A stretch of 64,000 bases of DNA, taken from the NCBI GenBank assembly GCA_963930645.1, contig OZ005660.1, positions 245,857,082 to 245,921,081 on the forward strand. The letters are read 5' to 3'. Below the pieces are notes generated by a model, which saw only the letters and a list, made by a program, of their open reading frames with translations, searched no databases and was not told the DNA's origin. This document shows, piece by piece, positions 35,342-47,389 of this stretch; position 1 is the stretch's first letter; every line of letters starts with the position of its first letter. The stretch is from Salticus scenicus (Eukaryota > Arthropoda > Arachnida > Araneae > Salticidae). The position numbers were made by a program, and so were the translations under genes.

Positions 35342-36010
35342 TTTGCCTGTATGAATGCGTCAATGTGTACTTACATTACTTTTCTGAGAGAATTTCTTAG
35401 AATATGTTTCATACCCTTATGGCTTTTCTACTGTGTGAATGCGTAAATGTCTATAACCTTTTTGAGAGAATTCTTTACAACATATTTCACACATATATAG
35501 CTTTTTTTCGTGTGAACACAGAAACGTTTATTTAAAGCACTCTCATCAGAAAAATTTTTAGAACATATTTCACTAATACACGCCTTTGCGTGAATATGCG
35601 TTAATTTATATTAGATAATCTTTCCGAGAGAAAGCTTTAGAACATACTTCACACACATATGGCTTTTTTTCGGTGTGAATGCGTAAAAATGTTTATTTAA
35701 ATTACTTTTGTTAGAGAATCCTTTAGAACATATTTTACATACATATGGCTTTTCGTCTTTGCATGTGCATGAATGCTTATTTTTTGCACTCTTGTCTTCT
35801 ATATAGTTCATAATATTAACTCTTTCTAGAAAAACATTTAGAACAATTTTCACACACATACATGTTTCGTCCTACGTGAGAGAATGCATGTATACTATGA
35901 TGTACTATTTTTGAGGATAATTATGAATTTTATTGGGTTTTCATGTGTATGACTGCGTCTATATGCATATCCGTATTAACAAAAATTTTTGTGTTAGGCC
36001 ATATTACAGA

Positions 36011-37430
36011 GGGTTGGCAAAAATTTCTATATATTGTCTGAATACAATGAGGGATAACAACTTTCTTTGTTAATTAATTTCTATATTTCAACAGAAAGAT
36101 GTTCACGTAATAACGGAAATTTTTCGTGAAATTAACTTGCACCTTTCACAAAATTGAAATTGTATCTGTCATTCTTCATATACCTAAAACTGGAGAGTTT
36201 TCCTGTGTAGAAGATTTTCTTTCACATTACTTTACTGATTTTTTAATACTTCTCTTTAACTAACAGTAGTTAAAAACACATTTTAATAAAAATATTAATG
36301 AGGCTACAAATGGATAAATTTAAAGTTATGACCATGATCACAGGATATTTCTACCAAGACACATAGGAACATTATCAAATCATTTTTTGAAAAAATAATG
36401 AAAAAGGTAAACAGAATAGCTATTTTACGGCAGAATTGAAGGTGAAAAACCACAATGTAGTTATATGTAACATATTAATATTAAATACAAGTTAAAAAAA
36501 ATATATTAAATCAAAAATAACACCCGCTAGACTGTTACTATCTTCAGCCTTTGGAGCACTTTCATGGATACAATTGATTCCTTAAGCCACCCCTCGATGC
36601 GATACTCCACGGCCCCTATCCCGATGGCCGATCCTATTCCGAAGTTGAGGGTGGAGGGTTTTGAATTTGAATATTTTTTGGTCAATTCCTATCCCTGTGT
36701 TGTTAAATGTTATTATTTGTTTAATGTTCAAGCGTTTATTTATTTATAAGTTTTTACTTATTTCTTGAAACTGTAAATTTCCAGATAATTTCAGTGTACC
36801 TTTTAATCCGCGATTGTAATGAAATGATCGCCCTCTGGTGGGCTAAGGTGAAATTATCACACCACTGCATATCCTCATATTATGCAATCGACTTTCCATG
36901 ATGAAATGGCGGAGAAAGAATAATAATTACACGTGGCTGTTATATTTACTAACAACTGCAGTGTTCAGAGAGCGCCATCTATGGATCATTACAAACGCGG
37001 ATAATGATTTCAGTTTCATACATAATATAATATATGAAACTAATCTATAAATTATTGTGTAGCAAATTACTACAATTTCCTAACTCTAAGTTCTAAAATA
37101 TAAATTTTACACTCATTAGAAATAAAATTCTACTAATGAATCATTTTGAAAACGTGCGTAATTCTATCTTAATTAATATGTTACAGTAATATCAGTTAAT
37201 AATATTTTAATTTTCCTGGGGTTATAGCATATTTGATACTTAGTATTAAATATCGGAAGCTGTGAAAAACACAGTTTGTTATATTATTACACATTTTGTT
37301 GAAATACCTTATCATGAAAGATGAAAAGTTGATTATACGTTAATTTTATCATGAATTACATGAAATTTTTTTTCTATGAATGCTGTTTAATAGTTATTTC
37401 TGTGTTGCTTAAATTGTATTTATAAGGAAG
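36011..37430. other. AT-rich spacer with one GC-rich block
   Basis: The block 36535-36690 stands out by its GC content. It is open on the plus strand from 36564 (MDTIDSLSHPSMRYSTAPIP) and on the minus strand (NFGIGSAIGIGAVEYRIEGW up to a stop at about 36537). Neither frame is recognised. It could be part of a dispersed repeat or an exon relic. The rest holds nothing I can name. Confidence 0.4.
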
Positions 37431-37589
37431 TGCATGTATGAAACTAACGAGAATCTCTATCTTCAGCCAGAAACTACTTCTGAGCTGAGTCTGAAAACCT
37501 CTCAGAGACACACATAGAACTCGCAATCCTCTCTGAAAAAAAAAAAAAAAAAAAAAAAAAAAAGAAATGGCATATAAATTTATATGTAA

Positions 37590-37649
37590 TTATGTGCAGT
37601 GCAGTAGTTCCTGAGATACTATTGGAACAAAATTTTTGTCACACACAGA
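37590..37649 (+). repeat. Left half of a dispersed repeat split by the 9.3 kb element
   Basis: GCAGTAGTTCCTGAGATACT and AAATTTTTGTCACACACAG match 19420-19465. The match continues at 46942 (CATTTTCTAAAAATGG onward), so the 9.3 kb element inserted inside this copy. An A-run of about 27 bases lies at 37538-37563 just before it. Confidence 0.8.
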
Positions 37650-37886
37650 GGGTCCGTTTACAACCTTTCTTAAAATCAACCCGCATTTTAACGATGCTTC
37701 TTTTAATCCCCCTTTCTGTTTTGTCCGTTTACAACTATCTATCTGGAGGCGGCGACAACCGGTTTTCAGTGGGGAAAGAGTGTAAAGTAAAGGTCCCTTT
37801 AACTGAGATGCCCTTTAATTCACAAACCAAAACATTCGCATAAATTCTATTGCCATTAGTTATAGATGTACAGGAAAGAAAAAAAT

Positions 37887-38104
37887 ACAGCCGGCAACAA
37901 AAGTATCCGAGCACTAGCGAGAAAATTCCTATATAAAAAAAGGTACACTTGATACAGTTTTGTTAAACAAATCCTTATCGAATTCTGTTCTTAGCCAGCC
38001 TAGGAATATGATTCGACAAGGATTTATTTAAAAAAACAGTATTAAATGCATATTTTTTTATGGAAAAATTTTTGCTAGCGCTCGGATACATTTGCTGCCG
38101 ACTG
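37887..38104. mobile_element. 218 bp Tc1/mariner-type MITE
   Basis: Ends CAGCCGGCAACAAAAGTATC and, reverse complemented, CAGTCGGCAGCAAATGTATC are inverted repeats continuing through CGAGC.CTAGC. TA flanks both ends. It is the best preserved of three copies in the window (7484-7700, 41110-41250). Confidence 0.88.
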
Positions 38105-38379
38105 TATTTAGTAAAATAATTACCACAGTCATGTTTTTATCTTTGAAAAACGTTGAGATATGTTTTATGTTTAATGTATGGACCTTAAAAAAAAAAAAAA
38201 AAAAAAAAAATCTCTGCAAGGAAATTAAATAAAGAAGAATTTTAGCGTTAAGTAGTCCAACATTTTTCTTTTTCCATTCCGCAAAATTACATAACAGACA
38301 GGAATGATTTTCTTATTTTAAGTTGAAAAAGAAATAAAATTTATAAGAAATATTTTTTAAGATTATCGCAAATATAAAA

Positions 38380-38730
38380 TGAATTGGCAAGAGTTTAGAT
38401 TACTTTCTATAAATTCTGAAGTTGATGAAAACAATTATTTTTTCTATTCGCAAGAAGAAAATATTACAATCGAGAAAATTTTTGACTTCTGGTTTTCGAT
38501 GCATTTACACGTTTTGAAATACCATGACAACAATTTGATCATTTTTAAAAGTGCATGCCTGTCTGTGTGTCGTGCATGGTTCATAAAAATTTTGTGGTCG
38601 CTGTAGCTCGTTTAATAATGGATGGAATTCTGAAAAACTTTAAATTTTCATATGAATTGGTGATGAATATATTTGCAGTAAATCGCCCAGAAGGCAGTAT
38701 CCTAATCACATACTACAGCCAGACCTATCT
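38380..38730 (+). repeat. Dispersed repeat fragment (family of 20.5 and 47.4 kb)
   Basis: GAAAATTTTTGACTTC, TTTTCGATGCATTTACACG and AAATCGCCCAGAAGGCAGT parallel blocks at 47415-47640 and 20490-20710. The two ORFs over it (38379-38606, 38555-38827) are repeat readings. Confidence 0.6.
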
Positions 38731-38855
38731 AAAGCATTACTTTTTACAGGATAATCCCAAACATTTTGTTTTTTCTTTAATTTTTTACCACTCCCCTTCC
38801 CAGACAACACAAATTCGTCCAAATTAAGTCAAAGTACGTAATCTGGATATATAGT

Positions 38856-39300
38856 CATGTCCATATTACAGCCAGATTCAGTCTATATTTCATCAGATTT
38901 TGTAGATATTATGTAGAAATGTCCTCACCTGTTACGTCTTATGTACGTCTTTTAGCTGAAAACAATGACGTAAAATAGACGTATAGTGAACATAATATAG
39001 ACATGTCCATATTACAGCCAGATTCAGTCTATATTTCATCAGATTTTGTAGATATTATGTAGAAATGTCCTCACCTGTTACGTTTTATGTACGTCTTTTA
39101 GCTGAAAACAATGACGTAAAATAGACGTATAGTGAACATAATATAGACATGTCCATATTACAGCCAGATTCAGTCTATATTTTATCAGATTTTGTAGATA
39201 TTAAGTTGAAATGTCCCCACCTTTTATGTAATAAGTACGTCTTTTAGCTGTACAAAATAATGTAAAATGGACATATGTGAACATAATATAGACATGTCCA
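38856..39300 (+). repeat. Three tandem units of 146 bp
   Basis: Units start CATGTCCATATTACAGCCAG at 38856, 39002 and 39148, with a partial fourth at 39293. The first two are nearly identical, the third has drifted. Each holds CGTCTTTTAGCTG and AATGACGTAAAATAGACG. A related but single CGTCTATGTCCA region lies at 45750-45890 in the same 9.3 kb element. Confidence 0.9.
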
Positions 39301-39304
39301 TTTG

Positions 39305-40030
39305 TGTTCATATTACATCCAAAAATTACTCATGTTATTTTTAGATTTATGTAAATATAGTGCTGGTAGAATAAAATCCTTAATGAATACGGTCTTTTTT
39401 TTTTTTAAGTGTCACATGTCACTCTAGCAAAATCTACATAATGGGCTTTCTGTGAAATCCACAGAAAGAGACTAAAAGATTATTTTAAAGCTTAAATTAT
39501 TATCATTATTTTTAATAATTTAAACATACAATTAAAAAGCTTTAAACTATTATTTTCAAAGTCATATCGAGTAAGGCTAAAAGAGAGAGAAAAAATTTCT
39601 CATGATTTATTTTTCGCACAAAATATTTAATATTTTAAAATTTCTTTCATTGCCCATGTATGTAACTAAATTTTTTATGGAATCTACACTGTTAAAAATT
39701 TCAACAGAAAACCCTGTGTAATCTATTATTTTAAGTCTTACGTAAAATTACAGAGAAAAATACACAGAGATATTAAAAAACTTATTTTATACATTCATTT
39801 TAATAACTAATATTAATTTAATTAATTATTGTTGAGAATATATTTCGGACTTAGAATGCTTTTTCTGAAGTAGAAACAGTCATTTTTAATTTAAATTAAA
39901 AAATTAAGTAAAAATACAGAATAAAGAATGAGAATCTCGATTATTCACGTATAACTAAGAATAACAGTAAATTTACAGATACTCTGGATAAATATTTACA
40001 TTAAATTTACAGAAATTTTTAACAGTGTAG
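39305..40030. other. AT-rich interior of the 9.3 kb element
   Basis: No gene or repeat recognised. Confidence 0.5.
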
Positions 40031-40092
40031 CTAGGATTCAAACTTAGGTCCTTTGGTCCAATACACAATTATTCCACTAAGTGATGTTCTCC
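40031..40092 (-). mobile_element. tRNA-like SINE relic
   Basis: On the minus strand GGAGAACATCACTTAGTGG is followed by TTGGACCAAAGGACC and GTTTGAATCCTAGC, spaced like the A box, anticodon arm and B box of a tRNA-derived head. A related relic lies at 41998-42050. The stems are poor, so it is not a working tRNA. Confidence 0.5.
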
Positions 40093-41029
40093 TTCAATAT
40101 TTAACTTGCCTTAGCACTCCAATGAAATAGATTTCATCTTTTCTTTATGCGAATAAATGCAGAATTACAGGCATTTTTTTTTTCTTAATATATACAATCA
40201 CATTATGATGGCAAAGAAAAGTTTAAGACTGTTCACTTCCTCTTGCGATTTCCTCGTCTCTAGTCACCAAATCACATGTAAGTCTATGGCGAAATTTGTT
40301 TATAGAATCACTTTTTACCTAATTGCAATTTTTAAGTTTGTTTTCACATTCAGAAAATTCACAACCGTTAAATTAGTACTTGTTCCCTAAAATTGATTTT
40401 TTTTTTTTTTAATATTTTGTTTTACGACTAAAAAAAATGATAAATAATGCATTTAGTGAAAATTCTCATTTTTTAACTCAAAATTATAATATAAAAATGA
40501 ATTTTTTGGAAAAAGAGTACTAATTTAATGGTTGTGTATTTTTAGAATGTGAAAAGGAAATTTAGAAATAATACTTAGGTAATGCGTAATTCTATAAACA
40601 ATTTTACCCATAGTATTCTATAGGTACATGTATATTGTACAAAAATATGTAAATCTTGAACAGTAAGCAAATACGCAGTAGAACAGTATAACTCCTATTT
40701 GTAAAGTGGAAAGATTCTTTTCCTCCTAAAACTGTCAAAGAAATTCCAACAGAGAAAATACAATTCTTTGTGTTTGCTCTGTTGTTGGCTTGAATTAAAA
40801 TTTGTTTTATTGAAGGTTGGTATTAATTAAAATTTTTTTAGGGGCTCGCACTCGTGGATAATCCTCACCGTGGCTCTCGCAAATAATCAGTGCTCTACTG
40901 TATTCAAATTCTTTACAGAGCCCCTACGTTAATGTTTCATTTTCCATGTACTACAAATATTTAAAATAAAAAAGTAAGTTGATAAAAATTAGCGATCAAA
41001 CTAATATATATATATATATAAAGTGTGGA

Positions 41030-41250
41030 TATGAGTGCTTAAATAGTTTTTGCTGCCGACTATTGCAGGGCTACTTGAAATCAGGCAAACACTTGAAAAC
41101 TCACTATCTAGATAAATTTTGAACTTAGTCAGCAGCAAAATTATTCGAGTGCTAGCAATAATTCCCATATAAAAAAAGTACACTTAATACTGCTTTGTTA
41201 AATAAAATCTTTGTTGATTCATGTTCTTATATAAGAACATGACTCGACAA
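41030..41250. mobile_element. Truncated or rearranged copy of the Tc1/mariner-type MITE
   Basis: TTTTGCTGCCGACTA near 41048 and AGTCAGCAGCAAAATTATTC near 41117 are end pieces of the family, and 41150-41250 matches its centre (CTTTGTTAAATAAAATCTTTG, then AACATGACTCGACAAAGAT). Order and extent differ from the full copy at 37887. Confidence 0.6.
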
Positions 41251-41489
41251 AGATAGCTGAAATTTTGTTATCACAGTAATTTCTGAAATATTGAATTTAT
41301 TCGAATCAAAGCCGAACAGTAAATTTATCTTACAAACAACATGAATTAGTTAAGTGAGCAACTTGCTCCTGGCATTTTGTTTCCAAGTGGCAACTGCTTG
41401 AAAATTTTTTAATATAACAATCAAACCTCATTAATAAACAGCACTGCAAAACTGATGTTTCGAAAAAATAGGTACAAAATTTTGGTTGG

Positions 41490-41640
41490 TTGGTTGGGTT
41501 TTTACGTCGCACTAGTGCTGCTCAGATGGGCAATTGGCGACTACAAAATTTAGGATAAACACCATACAATGCAAGAAACTTGCGAATTTCACTTGCAATT
41601 TATGGCGTTTATTCAAAGTTTTGCACTTATTACAGTCGAA
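41490..41640 (-). repeat. Retroposon 3' end plus fold-back MITE fragment
   Basis: (GGTT)n at 41487-41500 followed by TTTACGTCGCACTAGTGCTG reads on the minus strand as a retroposon 3' end with an (AACC)n tail. Next, 41543-41630 is a small palindrome of the fold-back family of 5950-6190 (AAACACCATACAATGCAA with its inverted partner). Confidence 0.5.
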
Positions 41641-41806
41641 CATCTTTAACATGAATTACTTTTAAAATGAACTGTTTCCACAATCCCCGTAAAAAGGAAG
41701 ATTAGTTTTTGAGTTACTGATACCATGAACAAAATTTTTATCCCCTTGAGATTCACATTAACAAAGTTCGACTGTACTGAATTAAATAAAAATAAACTTG
41801 CAGGGT

Positions 41807-41955
41807 AAACTCATCTTACTAACGCATTTGACATGTTTATTTGCAAACTTCATCTTCTTTCTTATTTTTAGTGCTGACCGCTTGAAAACTTCAAACTTGT
41901 ATAGAAAAGGTATTTATGAACCAATTTGCTTAAAACTCAGCCTTCATCAATATTT
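41807..41955 (+). repeat. Dispersed repeat copy (family of 2180-2450)
   Basis: Matches the early-window copy over ACGCATTTGACATGTTTATT and AAAGGTATTTATGAACCAAT to CTTAAAACTC. The 81 residue ORF over it is not considered a gene. Confidence 0.6.
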
Positions 41956-41997
41956 AAATTCTGAGTCTGTTAATAAAATAAATCATAGCTGCCATTT

Positions 41998-42050
41998 TAA
42001 ACCTGGGTCCTGTGGCCCAATTCACTCATGTTCCACCAAATGATCTTCTC
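41998..42050 (-). mobile_element. tRNA-like SINE relic, second copy
   Basis: On the minus strand GAGAAGATCATTTGGTGGAA, TTGGGCCACAGGACC and GGTTTAAA parallel the relic at 40031-40092. The copy is worn. Confidence 0.45.
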
Positions 42051-45000
42051 ATTTAATAATATTTGACTTTGTCTTATATTTCTTTCTTTTTTTTTTTTTT
42101 TTTTAATTTCACCACATTACTTGCAGATGGTTAAAAAATTGTAATTTATCGTTTTGAAATCTTTTTTTTTTTTTTTTCCTTGCTTTGTTTTTTCTTCCTT
42201 CCTGCAAAAATTTAAATAAAAATATATATGTAACAATTTTTTATTTCTTTTCCTATCAACGCACCCAGGCTTTTAAAATTTCATAATCTGTCTGCAAAAT
42301 TTGCATATAATCAGGGGAGAAAATGGCTTACATTCAAAAAGCCTGAAAGCTGATGAAGGGGGGGGGGGGGGTCTTGACATCAGCGGTGATCTCGTGCAAC
42401 AATACACATATACAATTTTACTACAGAACAATATAGTATAAACAATTGTGTGTGTATTCATTCAATTCATCTCATTCAATTAAATATTTTATAGCAATGT
42501 TTGACGCAACACAATATAAATTATAAATAATAAAAGTTTTAGTTTTGATACAGAAATTTTTATAAGTGAATTGCTATCTGAAAGTTGCAGACAAATTTTT
42601 TTATCGGTGGAGACAAAAACTGTCCGCAAGCCGTTTTTCTGTGTCCGCGACTATGTCGCCGTGCTGCGATGTTTCTACCACTGGGTCAACGCACATATCT
42701 TTAAATCAGTTATTTTATTGTTTGATTCTAGATGTGAATTACTGATTGATTCTAATCAGTTTCAGCAATTAAGTTAACAGTGGTAAACATGTAAAATATT
42801 AACTCCTCAGAATTATGGAATCTTCTGATCTGTTCTGTAAATACAGACACAGTATTCATTACTGTCTTGGCACTCATATATTTCTTTCATTTTTTTTTAA
42901 ATGTAAATACATATCCATATTAATTTTTTTTAATGCATATTTACATTTCCTACCCTTATTACATTTACTCAGCCTAGGGGGGGGGAGTAAAAAAAGAAAT
43001 AAATATTTGTCAAACAAATCTATGTGTGAATACAGTTTATAATTTATTAATAAAGGAAACAAAAAAAATAATAGAATATTTATTTAATAATGATCAAGTA
43101 AGAAGCAAATATGCTTTTATTATTTGATGCATATGAAAATAATCTACTTTTTATATTAATCTAAGAATAAAGGCTTAACAATAATAATATTAAATTTTTA
43201 TCAAATTAATTTTTTTCTTTTCCATTTTTCCCCCTCTCACATCAAGTTTAAAAAAAATATAATAATAAATTGAAAAAAAAACGTGAAAGAAATGGAACAG
43301 TTTTAGTATAGGATTCCCTTGGTGAAAACTGAAATTTTATACACAAGTAGCACAGATATTTCTTGTCAAGGTCTTTACTGATGTAATTGTAATATCCATT
43401 TTAATTCATCACCAGAATGACAAAGACTTAGAAGTCGCCATGATGCCCCCCCCCCCCCCCCTACTAAAGCTGTATGAATGACATTTTAAGAAATAAACAT
43501 AGTAACCGCTGCTGAGAAAGTCAATACTGTTACCATATACCTTTATAATAACAGGAGACTTCTGAATCTGGAGAAGTGCTCGTATATGAAATAGCTGTAT
43601 GCATCGCAAATATTTTTCTTTTGCCGTTTCTGACGTAGTAGTTTATTCAGGTTTTCATATGCCTTTATATAGATTAAAAATACGTCCTGTTGTATTCAAT
43701 TCTGTAGTTTTGTACAGCATTTTATCGCTATTACTCAGGAAACAAAAAGCTTTTATTTTATGTTTTATAAATATTTCAGTAGTTATAACATTTAAATACA
43801 ATTGTTAGAAATGGGGGGGGGGATGCTTAAAAAACCTAATGATTTTCCAGTGTTTACTCATCAACAAAATAAGGCTTAAATAAAACAATTTCTATTTTTA
43901 AAAAATTCTTTTCTTTGCTATTATGTTGAATTTTTATACGTGAGGGGAAAATAATAAATATGTAGAATTCACCTGATAAATTTATAATATAAACAAATGA
44001 GATATTTTTGTATTAACTTCATGTCAGCAATTAATCACCATTATGATAAACTAATATTTATTTTAAACTTATTATAAAACATTTGTATGCACTGTATTAT
44101 TTCATTTCATATAATGGCATCCTATTAATACTAAAGGATAAACTGTCAGTATGTGATTAATATGAAAGTACCAGAAATGGCTATTATGCTACTAAAATTA
44201 AGGGATGTATCATTTTTAAATCCTTGAATCTGTTTCGTTTGCACTCTAAAACATGTAAATGTTATGAAGAAAAACAAGAATTTTTTTAAATTGGATTCAT
44301 TTTTAAACAAATATAACTCGTTCATTATAACACCCCTCAATGAAAAAAAATAATAATAATAATAATAATAATTTTTTACACAAAATTAAAAAATTTTAAA
44401 AATGAAAAATGCCTCTTTCCAATCAATTTGTCGATAATTAAATCAAATTATGCTTGCCCTTTGTACAAAACAAAACTTATTTAAATTCTAAAAAAAAAAA
44501 AAACTTTGCAGTGTATTATAAACAATAAGTTATATTTTAAAATTACAATGAAAAAGAAAAAAAAAAAAATCTGAAACACAATATAAGTGGATAGTAAATT
44601 AATATGAATTTTAAAATAATTATAATCTATATTTATTACATGTATAACTTATTAATGTTTTAGACATTATTACTGATTGTATAAATATTTGTACCTGTTT
44701 ATGGTTTGAACTAATAAATTCAAAACAAATCTGTACTAGTAAATGTTAAATAATTTTTACATGTCCAGAAAGTATTTATATTTCTCGCCTTATGGTAATT
44801 ATGAGAATTTAAGAAAAGCAATTCAAGCTTGTTTAACATTCAGAATTAATGCTTTTTCTTAAAAACTCACAATCTCAGCAAATCTCAACTCAAACAACAA
44901 CAAGAACAAAAAAAATCTATAAAATAATTGAATGCAAAATATTAGGCTATACATTTTTATTTATTTATTTTTGTTAAATACATAACACTAAAAAAATTTA

Positions 45001-45480
45001 GAATATACACTGTTATATTACAAATAAATTGATTTATCATCAAAATAGCCTATCAATGATTTATAAATAATGAATCTTTAAAGCCTAAAATTTTGTTTCT
45101 ATATTAATCAAAATGTTATGTTTCTCCAAAAACATAAATTTGTTTACTTTTTAAAACATACTTATAAATAATATCTTATTAAAAACAACTGTATTTTTAA
45201 AGTATCACAAAACTAAGTTTAACATATACCATATTAAGCATAGTTATAAATAAATTTCGTAGTAACACGTGAACGTATCACAGTATATTTTGAATGTCGA
45301 TAACAATTCATTATGAAATGTTAAAAGCCTAAAGGTTTGTTGTTTATATTAATTAAAATGTAATAACAATACGTTTTTCAAAGAACATAGTTTACGCAGA
45401 ACAGGTATTTACTTTTCAAACACAAATTTCAACACAAATACGGTTGAAGGCGATGTAAATAATCCGTGGATAAACACTCT
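42051..45480. other. AT-rich interior with homopolymer runs
   Basis: No gene is supported. Runs of T at 42085-42104 and 42163-42178, G at 42359-42371, 42978-42986 and 43814-43822, and C at 43447-43460 are present. ORFs at 42571-42777, 42815-43042 and 43599-43808 show no motif. A (TAA)n tract lies at 44350-44370. Confidence 0.5.
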
Positions 45481-46938
45481 TTTTCCATGCACAGAACCAT
45501 GGAGATACGTTGAGAGAGCAGCCTTCTGAACATTGAATAAATAAAATTCAAATTTGAATCGAAAAACTTTGTAGAATATAAACTTTCTTAAATTTGTTGA
45601 TTACCATACCATATCTACACTACATAAAGAAAATGGCGACCTTCAGGTGCAGTTTAGCTCGAGTATTTACGTAAATTGGATTAGTTCAATTTTCATTCAG
45701 TTTATGTGCCTATATTGACGTCTGTATTTTGTACATTTTTCGTAGATTCGTCTATGTCCAGAATTTCACATATTCTGAACATATTTCAGCTTGAGGCCTA
45801 TGTCCAAAATTCGTCTATAGATGTAACTCAGACGTGATGGAGGAAATATGAATGTAAAATGAACGTATGTGTTATGTGGGTTGTTGCTTTTGCGAAAACT
45901 TTTTTGCTGAAATATATATGAAATTAGCATATTCTTTATACTCCGAGAGTTTTAGGACAATTCATCAAGAATTTTTCTAGATATTTGACAAAGCGTCTGA
46001 AATCGTAAGTGTCCGGCCATTTAAGGGAAAGTAGTGTATAAATTTAAGAATGAAAAGCACAAGCGAAAATATTTTATTGTTCTATTACATTTGAGGTAAT
46101 ATTTTCTTTTAACTGTAATAAATAGAAAAAAGGATCTTTATTTATGCACTATAAATACAATTATGCGACATCTAAATCATCATCTTTAAAAGTACATTGA
46201 AAACACCAATTTATTCATCAGGGAGTTGCTCCCATTTTTTATTCATTATAATTCTTTAGATAATAATATATTTTTTAAAGAACAATAAATTTTAAAACAA
46301 GTAAAACCGTGCTAATAAAATCTTACTTGACAAATAATCGTAATTTATTTATTTATATTTTCTATTGCATTCATTACTTCCTTCTTTTACTGTATTTTTT
46401 TCGAATAATAATAAAAGAATACTGTATGTCTTTACTCTCTTAGAAATGTCGGTTATTAAGAAGAAAAAAAATATATAATTTTTATGTAGCATTTAAACGG
46501 ATAATCTTAAATTTAAATTAGTTAAATGATTAAAAAAAAAAAAAAAAGCATTCAAACTTCATTTATTTTTGTTATTAAGGTTTTTTGTAGAAAAAAACTG
46601 AACTTAAATTCAGCAAAGCTTTTTTCTCTTCCTGAGACCAACGAGCATTACGCATAATTTTGGTAGACATCTTTCAAGTAAACAAACAAACAAATAAACA
46701 AAAAAACTTAAAAGCAAATAAGTGAAAGACAGTGAACAGAGGTAAATTAAATACGGCGCAGCGCCCAGTTACATCCGAAAGGAATTGTGGGTAAAAGACG
46801 GCTTTTAGAAGGATTAACCCCAGTCCCTACTGGGGTTGTTTCTGACCCTAGTAATCAACCCCTCTTTTGAGGAACCGGTTCAATTGGAGAGAATTTGGGG
46901 AATTCAACCCCAGTAAAACTGAGGTTGTAAACGGGGCC
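45481..46938. other. Right part of the 9.3 kb element
   Basis: 45640-45890 contains a block with TTCGTCTATGTCCA and AATGTAAAATGAACGTATGT that resembles the 146 bp units, then AT-rich DNA, then from about 46780 a GC-richer subterminal region with GGATTAACCCCAG, ACTGGGGTTG and GGGGAATTCAACCCC in both orientations. These may be protein-binding subterminal repeats; that is inference. Confidence 0.5.
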
Positions 46939-46941
46939 AGA

Positions 46942-47070
46942 TAGGCATTTTCTAAAAATGGTCAAATCGTGTTCTGGATCTCTCAAAACATGTAAATCCA
47001 TTGAAAACTGGAAATAAAAAAATTATTTTGAACCCAATGCTTTCTTCTGTTGAATACAGAAGAAGGTAAA
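46942..47070 (+). repeat. Right half of the dispersed repeat split by the 9.3 kb element
   Basis: CATTTTCTAAAAATGGTCAA, AAACATGTAAATCCAT and the hairpin GCTTTCTTCTGTTG..CAGAAGAAGG match 19486-19605 and complete the copy begun at 37590. Confidence 0.82.
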
Positions 47071-47389
47071 AAGATTGAATTTATGAAGTAGAATAGTTTA
47101 TTATAGCTATAGCGAGAAGATAGGTGAAATTAAGTGAATAAATATAGCAATATTAATGTTGAATGGGTTTACGTAAAAACATCGTTTGTCATGTCATCAC
47201 CGAGACAATAACATCGCCTGTAAAAAACAGCGAAGCAAAAGTTTTTATACTGATTTGACTTGACATTGGAATGGAATTTTCAGAACTCATTTTTTTAAAC
47301 ATAAATCTAAAGTTTGAAAATTAATGTGTGATGATTTGATGTCATGCCAAAACTATTTCTAACACATTTTCATTAGTTTCTTCCACAGG

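Larger units (their letters stand above)
32930..36010 (-). pseudogene. C2H2 zinc-finger gene, decayed array
   Basis: About twenty C2H2 fingers with HTGEKPYVCEICSKGFS-type linkers run down the minus strand, from worn pieces near 36000, through an intact 11-finger block at 34412-35341, to worn pieces ending at the Copia insertion and resuming at 22738. Such proteins bind DNA in the nucleus. Upstream, H*RIH near 35350 is a stop where leucine is expected and YETYSKKF has lost a cysteine. Downstream, TAA at 34412 ends the open block and the frame goes on for 70 residues (34190-34402) before a frameshift. More pieces lie at 33905-34105, 33487-33669 and 35611-35859. A SINE and Copia interrupt the locus. 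No start exon or KRAB, BTB or ZAD domain is seen. Confidence 0.85.
37650..46938. mobile_element. 9.3 kb element with GGGTCCGTTTACAAC inverted ends
   Basis: The left end is GGGTCCGTTTACAACCT and the right end, reverse complemented, GGCCCCGTTTACAACCT, followed on both sides by related ATCAACCC / GGGGTTGAATT words. AGA flanks both ends (37647-37649, 46939-46941), and the interrupted repeat continues across the gap, so limits are firm. The end pattern GGG..CGTTTACA and 3-bp duplication resemble the 4.9 kb element at 27910 and PIF/Harbinger-like elements. No transposase is visible in 9.3 kb. The interior holds smaller elements and long AT-rich DNA. Confidence 0.85.

Noticed and set aside
38856..39300. 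CRISPR-like array
   Set aside because: The units are contiguous 146 bp tandem copies without short repeats and unique spacers, in eukaryotic DNA.
42571..42777. 68 residue ORF with mixed composition inside the 9.3 kb element
   Set aside because: No motif, no splice context and no repeat elsewhere; not distinguishable from chance.
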